This document shows, piece by piece, positions 1 to 10,525 of a stretch of DNA of 64,000 nt. Under the pieces are notes generated by a model, which was given only the letters and a program-made list of their open reading frames with translations, was not told where the DNA came from and made no database searches. The stretch lies in NCBI GenBank assembly GCA_905250075.1, contig CAJNOP010000045.1:978017-1042016 (forward strand), given 5' to 3'. How positions within the stretch are numbered: position 1 is the stretch's first letter; every line of letters starts with the position of its first letter. The translations under genes were made by a program, and so were the position numbers. The DNA comes from Rotaria sp. Silwood1 (lineage: Eukaryota > Rotifera > Eurotatoria > Philodinida > Philodinidae).

Positions 1-444
1 TCTACATACGTGACAAAATAATGTTAACATACTGTATAGAAATATAATCATATTTTCGAGGGTTTAGTGGTTTTAATTAAAATTATTCAAGAAAAAAAGA
101 TCAGAATAAGTTTACGAATATTGAAATCTTGTCAATTAAAAATGTCAAACTTTTCTTAGAATGATATGAAGATTAACATATAGAACTGATATTGTCAAAT
201 ACGAAATATTTAGATGATAAATTTTCACTAAGTCAGCTTGTTTTTCTTGATTTAAATGATTACACTAGTTATCTCATATGTCATTATTTACCACTAATGT
301 TTTTTTGTAAACTAATATCTTCTTTCAGGACTTTTTTTTTCTCTATTACTCGATTGAACTCAAATCAATTATCATTCGTAAATAGGTGTGTGTGTATAAA
401 AAGTCATGCCTTTTATTTTCACATCATTTTAACCAAAAAAACAA
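1..444. other. 5' flank of first receptor gene
   Basis: AT-rich DNA without a convincing coding frame. A pyrimidine tract ending in CAG near 327 could serve as a cis- or trans-splice acceptor for the receptor gene that follows, but this is only suggestive. Confidence 0.4.
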
Positions 445-1466
445 ATGTCTTACCGATGCTATAATATGACATGGACTCTAGAAGCTCGTCAAATTAGTCG
501 AGCTTATCTTGCTCTAGCTATACCAGCTTTTATATTTCATGTATTATTTTGGATACATGTAGCTACACATCGAGCACTTCGTCAAATTTCTATGCTTTGG
601 GTATATAATTATCTTTTTACTGATATTCTTCTACTTGTTCAATTTTTTATTGAATATACCGTACGTAAAATGTCATATTGTATGTCATTTTCAAACTTCT
701 ATGCATTTTGTAATATTGAAGCCTATACAAATACTTATATGACTATACTTGAAGCATATATGTTAGTTTGTTTAAATATAACACGTTATTATTTAATTGT
801 AAAGAATTTAAATATATCTATTCAGTATCCTTATATACTAATTTTTTTAAATATATGTCTTTATATTGTTGGAATAAGTGTATTATTATTACAAGTTAAA
901 GTATTTCAAATAGTGAAATTAGATTCTCATCAACATACTCAAAGTTGTCATTTTAATTATCTTGATATAAAAACTCAATTGGGAAATTTAATCATTATTC
1001 TTTTAATTCCAATTATTTTAAATTGTTATTTTATGACATTAACAACAATTCATGTTCGTCGAGCACAACAAGCTGTTCGATCACAAGTAAAACTAAAAAA
1101 CCAATAAATTTTTCAAATAAACATATTTATTTCTTTTATTTTTCTTTTTTTCGTGATTCATAGCGTAGTAAACATTTACAATTATTAGTTCAATCTTTTG
1201 TTGTTTATATTTTATGGTTAATATTATGGGCACCAAACGTCGTTGTAACTCATATTACTTCGGATAATCATTCAAGTTCTTATACACGTTTCGGTAGTAT
1301 TATAAGTGCTTTATGTGATCCACTTATTTTTATGTTTATTGATCGACGTTTTCTAAAAGTCTGGAAAAAAACATCTTGTCAGATAATACGTTGTGGTCGA
1401 CCATCAAGACGAATACATCCAACAAGAATTAGTAATGCATTTCCTTTATCAATAGTTGCCGAATAA
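445..1466 (+). CDS. Rhodopsin-like 7TM receptor (GPCR), divergent
   Basis: Two exons, 445-1086 and 1164-1466, join in phase 0 to give 314 aa. The protein is almost entirely hydrophobic helices separated by short loops, as in a seven-transmembrane receptor. The end of TM3 reads NITRYYLI, where class A receptors have D/ERY, and TM7 carries CDPLIFMF in place of NPxxY, followed by a basic tail (DRRFLKVWKK) that resembles helix 8. Cysteines near the start of TM3 and in the second extracellular loop could form the usual disulfide. The start chosen is the first in-frame ATG; a second Met eight codons later is possible. The ligand cannot be inferred. It differs clearly from the two other 7TM genes in this window. 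Confidence 0.78.
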
Positions 1467-2451
1467 TTTTTTTCCCAAAAATCAAATCTAGTCTTTGCTT
1501 TGGAAATCGTAAAGTTTTATTTCTATTTCGTTGAACGGATCTTTTTTTTTTTCCTACACTTTACATTAGTATTATAAGTGAAACATCATTTTCCAAATAA
1601 AAATTTTCTCCTATAAGAATCTAATTGATTAAACTCTTAAATATCTTTGACATAAAAGAATTTTATCAGACATTTAATACTATAACTATAAATACAATTA
1701 TCTTTATATACATGTTACTAAAAATTTTCATTAATCATATCATTCCATCATCGGTCATTAGCATAGAAAAGATATATGTATATTAAAAGCATGTCCTATA
1801 TCAGATTGTTTAGAGATTGTCTAGTGTCTAAATTTGTGCTGCTGTCAATTTAATTGAAGATATATAAAAATCATCTTATAATGTATTAAATGTTGTTACG
1901 ATTAGAAGATTCCAAGATGTTATTTGAATTTTACATTCTATGTTTTAGTTGACTCATAAAGAATCGTTTTGACAAAAGAATTAGTTAATTAATAGATATA
2001 TTTAAGTGATTTGTTTTTCGACGGTTTTTTTTGTTGGTTATGTCAAAATTGCAATCGGCAAGCTATGGACTAGTTTGGTTCGAGTCAAAGAAAGCTTAAC
2101 GGTTGTTAATAGATATGTGAGAAACGTAAAAAGAATACTTTCTGATCCTGTTCTGTTAAAAAATTCGATTATTAAGAGTTAAATGTGACCCATGCTCTGC
2201 TACATATACTCTTGCTTCAGTTGCTGTCTAAGCATGCCATCTAGTAAAGCATTTTACATGATTGGTTCCCTGTAATGTTACGCACTTACATTTGTTTTTT
2301 TTGCTTGCTATATAAGCATAAATTAATCACTGTTAACTACAGTACAGGTGAGAGTAATAATACAAATGCAAGTCACATGCATCATTAATGTATGAGTTTC
2401 TTTTGTAGTTATTATTGTCGACACATATTCGTATTATTTTGATCAAATAAA
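1467..2451. other. Intergenic, no gene seen
   Basis: About 1 kb of AT-rich sequence between the receptor and the selenoprotein gene. No coding frame, RNA gene or repeat could be supported. It probably holds the receptor 3'UTR and the selenoprotein promoter. Confidence 0.4.
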
Positions 2452-2849
2452 ATGGCTAAACCCGCTGTTGTTGAGGTGGAATATTGTGGAGCATGAGGGT
2501 ACGAGCCACGGTACGAGGCATTGCGTCAAAGCATTTTGAAACGCGTGCCGACCGCTACCGTAACTGGAAATGTTGGACGACGTAGTAAGTATATTTGTTT
2601 TTGTTTTGGATATTTTTATTTTTGCTTTTATTCAAGCTTCGTTTGAGGTGACCGTTAACAACAAAGTCATCTATTCGAAACTTCAAACCGGCCACTTTCC
2701 TGACGCTGAAAAGGTTAGGTCATATCGGTAAAAACATAGTTGAAGTTCATTTTGTTTAGATTGTGGAACAAGTTGAAAATGCTGCTCAAGGTCAAGATGT
2801 CCAAACTGTGACAAAAGCAAGCAAGAAGGGATCTTGCACAATTCTATAA
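2452..2849 (+). CDS. Selenoprotein W / Rdx12 (MIEN1)-like, Sec at in-frame UGA
   Basis: Three exons (2452-2584, 2637-2713, 2760-2849) give 99 aa, provided the TGA at 2494-2496 is read as selenocysteine. The N-terminus VEVEYCGAUGYEPRY is the thioredoxin-like CxxU motif of the SelW/Rdx family (Cys12, Sec15). The following strands, FEVTVNNKVIYSKLQTG then HFPDAEK, match the family core. Reading continues open through two introns after the TGA to a TAA, and a SECIS-like hairpin lies in the 3'UTR (2948-3015). The last four residues, CTIL, form a CaaX box as in vertebrate MIEN1/Rdx12 (CVIL), so the Rdx12/SelW2 branch is more likely than classic SelW. Role: small cytosolic or membrane-tethered redox protein. 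A standard gene caller would truncate this gene at the TGA. Confidence 0.93.
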
Positions 2850-2947
2850 ACAGCTAACATATGAATTTGATATTATCTTTTCATTATGTCATACTTATAC
2901 TTGAATATGTTTTGATTTTTTTTTCAAGTTTGTTCATTTTTATAGTT

Positions 2948-3015
2948 AGCAATTCACTTATGATAGCTAAAATTAAAAATTTGAAAGATTTTAGCCTGAT
3001 TTTTTTTATGTTGCT
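2948..3015 (+). promoter_or_regulatory. SECIS element (selenocysteine insertion) in 3'UTR
   Basis: The ATGA quartet strand at 2960-2963 faces TGAT at 2997-3000. Between them an 8-bp perfect stem (2966-2973 with 2988-2995) closes a 14-nt apical loop that begins with an A-run, 11 nt after the quartet, which is the expected spacing for the conserved AA. An outer helix is possible between AGCAA (2948-2952) and TTGCT (3011-3015). It lies about 100 nt past the stop of the in-frame TGA gene, on the same strand. Folding was done by eye only. Confidence 0.82.
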
Positions 3016-3236
3016 TCTATTTTTATGCACAACTTGAGCTAAACATATACTCGTTTGTATAACATATGAAAGAGTTTGTAACTGTGATAACTTTTTTTTA
3101 AAATATATTCACGCCATCTTACTTTTGACTATTGAACTAAATTCTAGATATCAAGGAACAGTTACAACGAATTCGAATTATAAAAAAAAGAAAGATTATA
3201 GATCATATTTGTAGTTTTCAGCATATATCATCAATA

Positions 3237-4010
3237 ATGTTTCATCAAAATGTTGGTGTTATGGAAGGTTATTTAAGAGAAACATTTAATGCAACAGACG
3301 AAGAATTGACCTATCTTCAAGAAATATTCGGTCATCGAGATCAGAAATTGAAATCACTGAGTACTGGCCGAAGTCCATATGGATCTCCATCCGTAGTTAT
3401 AGATGATTTTCTTTATCATGGTGATTTAGGACATGCATCAAATATAAAATTATTGAATCAACTCGGTATTCGTCACATAATTGATGTATGTGATTGTCAA
3501 TTAGAGAAAGAAATATTAGAAAATTTTCATGTTTTGTGGATTAATTTATATGATGAACTTCGAGCAGATATAAAAAAGCACTTTGAAGAAACCAATGAAT
3601 TTTTACGTGTTTGTAAAGAAAAGAATGAGAAAGTTTTAGTTCATTGCCAAATGGGAATATCACGTTCATCTTCAGTTGTTCTGGCTTATTTAATGAAGTA
3701 AAAACAATTAATTGATAATAATTCATTTATACGTTTTTTTTTTGTTTTGTTTTTTAAATTCAGATACCACCATGATTCACTGCTCAAAGCTTATGATTAT
3801 TTACTTGAACGACGTCGTATTGCTGCACCGAACATATCTTTCTTTTTACAATTAATTCGCTATGAAAAAGAATTACGTAAAACAAAAGAAATAGATGAAA
3901 GTAAACATAATGATGATCAACAAAATCCAATTGAAAAACTTGATGCAAATCAAGATCCAGCTCTATTGAATAACGAAATTGAAGATGAGAAAATGGAAAA
4001 TTGGAATTAA
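3237..4010 (+). CDS. Atypical dual-specificity protein phosphatase
   Basis: Two exons (3237-3697, 3764-4010) give 235 aa. The signature HCQMGISRSSS fits HCxxGxxRS of cysteine phosphatases, with nucleophile Cys137 and the P-loop Arg. An Asp 31 residues upstream (D in NLYDELR) sits at the usual general-acid position, so the enzyme looks active. The C-terminal tail is acidic and Asn/Gln-rich and probably disordered. The frame is open upstream of the ATG as far as a possible acceptor near 3147, but contains no other Met. That acceptor could be a trans-splice site, since the upstream selenoprotein gene ends only about 390 nt away on the same strand. The substrate (MAPK, RNA or other) cannot be told. 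Confidence 0.87.
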
Positions 4011-4796
4011 TTGTATTCTTGTTTTACGATGAAAGAAAATGTGGAATGATAATTGAAACATGTTCTATTTTATTATATTAATGCTCATGTAAATGGTGCT
4101 AAAAAAAAAACAACACATATTTAGTTATTATTTAATCACTGAGTAATGATTATTTTTTTTTTGTTGGAATAATGCATCTTTTATGTATAAATTTATAAAC
4201 AGAAAAAATGAAATTGTAGCATTATTTACATAAATGATTATGTCCTAATATTATCAAATAAGCAAATTTATTCAAATAATCTTCTCAAATACATTTGTTT
4301 TAAATTGTTATTGACAACACAGCAAATAGTGATTCATATTTATTTTGTCCTACTGTGATCTATTTTTTGAATATTTGAATTGATTGTAAAATATTTTAAG
4401 AGCTTGAAAGTACAGTTAACTATGTCAATAAATATAGTTTTGCATTTGATAGATAATTATAGATCGATTGTCAATAAATAGTAAATTTTCTACAGAAATT
4501 CCGAAAGTTTCATATACATATAAAGACAAAAATTACATGTTAGAAGTAATCATATTCTTTGAAAAGCAATCATTTTGTTCTATTTTATATCAATTTTAAA
4601 TATTGTTCAAGTTTGTATTTTCTAATAACAATTCTATAAAAATAGATCTCACTATTCGTACATCGAATTCAACTTTCTCTATTTCTATAAACATGAATTA
4701 TTTTCAGTTTTCTTCTATGTAGTCTGATCAGATTTTTTAAATTAACATTTTCTTTATTTTTTTGAATTGAACATCATTTAGTTGCAATGCATCATA

Positions 4797-5063
4797 TCAA
4801 AAATCGATATGTGAAACAATGATTGTACTATCTAAATAACTATCTCTCAATAAATCATTTTCATATTCATCCATTCTTTTCATATGATACATAAATGTAC
4901 TTTTTTGTTCTTCTTCTTTTTTTTGTTTTCAATATACTCGACGAGAAAATGATAAAGGAACACGTAACACAATAAAAAGAGCGATAAACATAGTTAATAT
5001 CAATAAGATAATACGAATAAAATAAGAACCTACATTAATTATGATATGTATGAGAATGATCAT
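4797..5063 (-). pseudogene. Small membrane-protein frame interrupted by one TGA
   Basis: On the minus strand a frame from the ATG at 5063 encodes 44 aa with one strong hydrophobic segment (RIILLILTMFIALFIVL), then meets TGA at 4929-4931. It continues open for 43 hydrophilic codons with good amino-acid composition, including HMKRMDEYENDLLRDSYLDS. A second hydrophobic frame (5035-5220) overlaps just upstream in another frame. Possibilities are a decayed gene, a short protein ending at the TGA, or readthrough. No SECIS-like hairpin was found downstream. It lies just after the ATP-citrate lyase gene on the same strand, so part could be that gene's 3'UTR. Confidence 0.3.
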
Positions 5064-5333
5064 GAGATACTTCAGTTAAAATCGAAAGACAATAAATGGA
5101 AAAACTAACAATGGAAAAGAAAATAGTAAGCAATAAGGAAAAACTAAAAAATGCAAGAATGTAATGTGAAAAAAAAAGGGATACAAGATCTCTTTGTTTA
5201 ACGAGAGATTTAATTATCAATAAAAGGCATACATATTAAAGTAAATATAAAATGGCGATAGGAATGTCACTAAATACCTTACATAGACAATATTAAATAA
5301 CTTTTATTTTGCAATATTTCAAAGATTTAACTT

Positions 5334-8300
5334 TTACATTGCTTCTGGTAATACATATGATATATCATCCCATGGATGACGATAAAGACCTTGTCGTAGA
5401 CGTTTTTGATCAAGAAAATGACCTTAAATACATCGAAATACATTGTTTTAAAGATGTTTTACTATAAATCATTACTAACCGATAAATCCAATACTTCGTC
5501 CAAGAACAAAAAGTCCATTAAGTGCGCCATTCTCAATAAATTCACTTGCTTCTTCAAGTGTAAAACAGCCACAATTACGCAAAAGATCCACCATAGCAAC
5601 ACCAATACAACCATCAACATTTAAAATTAAATTAGGTTTCTGAAAACAAAACAAAATAAAATAATTTTTCAATTTATGAACATCAAATATGATGCAATTT
5701 AAACTAGTCTCATCCAACTTGAAAATGCCATCGATCTCTTTCACGCACATAGCATTGATCTTGTACACAATCTTTTTAAAACTCTTTGACAAATATTCAT
5801 AAGTAGACTCATAATAATCTCAGAAAAATAATATTTATGAGATGCACTAATTTGACTCTGAATCAATTCTGTATTATAAGAAACATTAAACTCGATCTAT
5901 CATGCTTTATGCTTTAATTCAATAGAAGATTATCTTGAAAATTTTGCTGTATAATATTACCTTGCTAACAGTAATTTTTTCTACTTCAAGTGCATAATCA
6001 AGTAATGGTGTTGCTGGAAAGTGTTGTTTAGCATATTGTTTAAGAAGAACCACACGCATATCGGGATTGTTTAACTAAAATTCAAACAAAAGAATAATTT
6101 CTCTTGTATCTCAGAAAATTTTTTTATACCGATTTAACACGATGTCCAATACCCATAATAAGATTTCCTTCTTTACGCATTTTATTAACAAAATCAGCTG
6201 GATGTAAACCCGTATCAAATGCTTCACTAAATTGTTTAGCAGCATTATCAAGTGCTCCACCAAAACGATCACCCTATATAGTTATATTAAGTAAAACAAT
6301 AAAAATTCTTATCCTTTATATCTTACGATTGTTAATAAACCAGAAGCTAAACATGAAACAAGGTCTTTACCAGCACGTGCACATACTATTGTATTATGTG
6401 CACCACTAACTGCTGGTCCATGATCAGCTGTTACCATAAGTGTCATTTCAAGAAATTCAGTAGCATACTTAGGTAAACTAGAAAAAAAGCGTAAATGGAA
6501 TATTAGAAAAAAAAAACTAATATTAAAAGAAAAAATAAAACAAACCGTTTTCGAAACCAAAGTAAACTAAGTACACCACCGATACCCATATCTTCTTTAA
6601 TAACATCAGTTATTGGCATACCAGCATATAATAATTCTTGACCACGATCATCAACAATACTTGTCATAAAACTAGCTGGTTTACGTATTAAACCAAGTTC
6701 CTAAGAAAATAAATTTAAATAAAAAAATTTTTGATTAATAAATTTTATCGTACACGAGCCCAATCATAATCCATTGGTACGGAAGGTGGTAATACATCTG
6801 GTTTAGGTGTTAATTGATCAGATTGTACAAGTTTTTCAAATACCGAACTAAAAAATTAAATATAACTTTCGTTGTTTTCTTAATTAAATTATATGTATTC
6901 TTTTATTTACTGAATTAAATCGCCAAGTTCATCGAAACTATTCGGTACATAAGCACCTGCTTCTCTTAAGGCTTTATTTTTTGCAATTGCTGTTTCACGA
7001 TCATTATCAGCATGTGAACCAGCATGACCAAATTGAACTTCAGATGTAAACATTGATGCACATGTACCAATACACCAAGCAATTAATGGTTTTGTAATAC
7101 GTTTAGATTTAATAGCTTCACATATATGATATTCTTCAATACCACCAACCTATTTATATATTTTAATTTAGAAAATTTGCATACTAAAAAGTGAACAGAC
7201 ATACTTCACCAAGAAGAACAATTATTTTAGCTTCTGGATCATCTTCATAACGATAAATATGATCTGTGAATGTTGTACCAGGATAGCTAAAATAAAACGT
7301 AGAAATTATTTATTATTCAAGGAAGCTAAAGTAAGAATAATTATGTTTTTCTTTATGATAAGGTAGCTTATATTAGAACTAACTATGGACAACAAAAAAG
7401 TTTTTTAAATTACCGATCTCCACCAATTGCAATGCCTTCATAAACACCATCGGAATTACGACAAATAATATTATTTAATTCATTTGACATGCCACCTGAT
7501 CGAGATACATATGCAACACTAAAATAAATAAATTCGTTATTTTTTTATATTCTAAAGAAACTTAAGTATTATTACGTACCTGCCCGGTCGATAAAGTTTT
7601 GACATAAGAATATTATCGAGCATACCACCTGTATGTCCAATTTTGAAACAACCAGCTTTTAAGCCACCCACCTGAGTAATAAAAACAACAGCCAGTCTAC
7701 AAAACTAAACTTCAAACAAGTTCACATACTGTTGCTGGTCCAATAAGACAAACGCCTCTTTTATTTGCTACTCTTATCATACTTCGTGTTAATTGTTCTG
7801 GAATACCTTCAGCTATAATTGCAATTGATCGAATCTATGTATTTAAACAAAAAAAAAAGCCATAATCTAGTTACATTTTCTCTTATAAGCCATTTATTTA
7901 ATATACTTGTGGATATTTCAATGTTTCCATTGTACTTTCGTATGCAGAACGTAATGATGCAAAATTAATAAGTACATCAGCTTCTGCATGTCGTTTCATG
8001 CAATCAGCCATATTTTTATAGCATGGCAAAAGAATTTCTTCATGACCCCAATAAAATTTTTGTTTATGATCACCAGTAAATGGATAAATCATCGCAACAA
8101 CCGATGGTTGTGTACGACGGCATACATGATCAAAATCAAGCATACCTTGTACAGCCTAAAAACAACAGAATTTAACTAAAATTGTACTTATTTTAAAATG
8201 ACTTACTTTTGTTTGCATGCCCCAAACAATAGCTTTCGTTTTATTTGAAAAGAGTGGATGATTCAAATTATTTTTACTTTCAGTACCGTTAACTTCTGCT

Positions 8301-10525
8301 GTTGTACTTGATGAATTGTTAGATGCAGCTTGTGCTTCGCTTTTCTGCAAAAGAATAATAATATTGAAAGAAATTGATTTGAGGATAGAGTAAAAGCAGC
8401 ATATAGAAAAAAACAACAAAGCATACCAACACGGGTTGAATACCAAGGCTGCTAGAATTAGCACGGGTTTCGCGTGGTTCTTCAAGATTCGTTTTACGTT
8501 GCTAGATCAAATGTATAATAGACAAGACATATAAACATACAATAACAATAAGCGGAAAACATATGAAAAATGAGTATGCATAGTTATTTTTTGTTTCGTA
8601 TCGCTAATATTAACAAATGTTTTTCTTCACGCATTCTTAATATATTGACATCAAGCAGAGAAGTGTCAGAAGGTATTTTGTTTTTTCAACAACATCGTAC
8701 AAAAGCAAACTATGAATTATGAGTTATATGTTTTACTATATCCTTACATTGCTACCAGTTGGAAGTAAGAAATTTGCTGTTGTTAATTCTGCTTGTTCTG
8801 GTAAAGCAATAGGGCGTTTTCCTGAATAAATAAAAAAACAGAATTATAGTAGAAAGATGAGTGTATATAATAAATAATAATACAAAACACAAACATACCA
8901 AGTGCCATCCCAACAATAGCTGTCATATGTGTTTCAGCTCCAAATACATGTACAGGAATGCCTAATGTTGCTCCTACTTCACGCATAACACGTAATCCTT
9001 CTTGATAATTAGGACCAGCACGACGAACAAAAATTGATACTTTATGTTCAATTAATTGTTCACGATATTCTCTTAATGCTTTTACAATACCCTAGAATAA
9101 ATAATATTTGATTTGTTTTTTTTTTTCATTTTGAAAACTTATTAAAATTTTCTTAATAAAAAAATATAAATAACCTTAAACGTTGCTGCTACATTTGTAA
9201 AATTTGCAATACCACCACCAATAATTAAAATTTTTCCATCAGGATTTTTTTCTTTAACAATTAATGATAAAATTGTTTTAGCATATTCATATGTTTGTTG
9301 TTCGCTTGGTGCACCAGAATATTCACCATAATTAGCTAATTCAGATGCAAAACCCATATCGCAAATAGTGTCACTATAAATTAAAATAATCAATATATTA
9401 TCAATTATTATTTAGAATAAATTATAAACCTATAAATAACTGATGCACCACCACCAGCTACCATTGTCCATACACGACCTTTTGGATTAAGAACAGTTAA
9501 TTTTAATGATGCTCCAGATTTAGCATCAAGTTCAGCAATATAAGCTTCCTAATTTACAAAAAGAAAAATTTTGTAAATTAAATTAATCATAAATTTATAT
9601 TTACTTCTGGATAAGCATCACGACCAAATGGTGGTGGAAATTCAACATTACCCCATTTTGAAGCACATAAATATTCAGCGGTTTGATCAAGACGACTAGC
9701 TAAATCAAGTATATGCACAGCTTTTGTTGTAACAACTAATGGATTAATTTCTAAATAAGTAAAATGTAATTCCATGTAGACTTGAAATAATTTTGTAATA
9801 AATGCTGATAAATGTCTAAATTATTAATTAAATTAAAGATTTATTTTTTTTTCTAAAAAATAATATTAAAATTTATTTTACGTACGATCGTCGATCAATA
9901 GGTACATTTTTTAATAAAGCTTCTTCCATTTTTGTTACATCAAATGAATCATCAATAATAATTGAATATTTTAATGCTTTTGAATCAACATCACCAACAT
10001 CAATACCACCTTCATGATGAAAAAGTATTATTTCACCATCACGATTTGAATAAATACAAATATACATTTCATCGGCTTTGTTATGTTTAAGATAAGGTTC
10101 AATAATAAAATGTTTTAATTTTCCTGTTATATGACCAATCTTCGAATAAAAAAAAAATTAAGCTAAAAATATATTATCTCTCAATAGTTCGAACCGAAAT
10201 TTCTTTGCCAAGTGTTTCTACTATAAAATCTTTAGCTCCTTGAAGAGTAACATCGCCTTTAATAAGACCAAGTTTACCACGTCGTTTTATTAATTGATCA
10301 GGTTTAACGACTAAATGCTAGAAAGTAAAAATTTATTCAAACTAAATAATAAATATTAAGTTTGGAATTACAAACCTCATTTTCTAACCAACAATTCTTT
10401 TCGATAAGCTCATTCCAATTTGTATCTGCATCGATGTTAACACAACGACATTCAGCTGCTGTTGAACCGAGATACTTATTTAAAAGTTTTTTGCCTGTTG
10501 CTTCATAGATAGCTTTGGTTGACAT
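5334..10525 (-). CDS. ACLY: ATP-citrate lyase (ATP-citrate synthase)
   Basis: Twenty-three exons, from ATG at 10525 to TAA at 5334, sum to 1104 aa against about 1101 in human. The enzyme cleaves cytosolic citrate with CoA and ATP to acetyl-CoA and oxaloacetate, feeding lipid synthesis and histone acetylation. The N-terminal ATP-grasp half is clear ([24 protein letters not shown], then the [13 protein letters not shown] stretch). The CoA-ligase region follows, with the phosphohistidine loop VQFGHAG (His at about residue 765). The C-terminal citrate-synthase-like part has [34 protein letters not shown] and a terminus near [14 protein letters not shown]. Introns are 50-250 nt and all phases agree. 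The Ser/Thr-rich linker around exons 8-10 is where the mammalian enzyme is phosphorylated. Catalytic motifs are intact, so it is taken as functional. Confidence 0.97.

Noticed and set aside
192-464. 90-codon frame before the first receptor
   Set aside because: No recognisable domain, T-run-derived residues and overlap with the receptor start region in another frame.
2078-2087. tRNA B-box-like GGTTCGAGTC
   Set aside because: No matching A box, acceptor stem or cloverleaf could be formed around it; a chance match.
4500-4796. Possible SECIS for the TGA-interrupted membrane frame
   Set aside because: An ATGATG and a later CTGAT exist on the minus strand, but the sequence between them does not pair into a SECIS-type stem.
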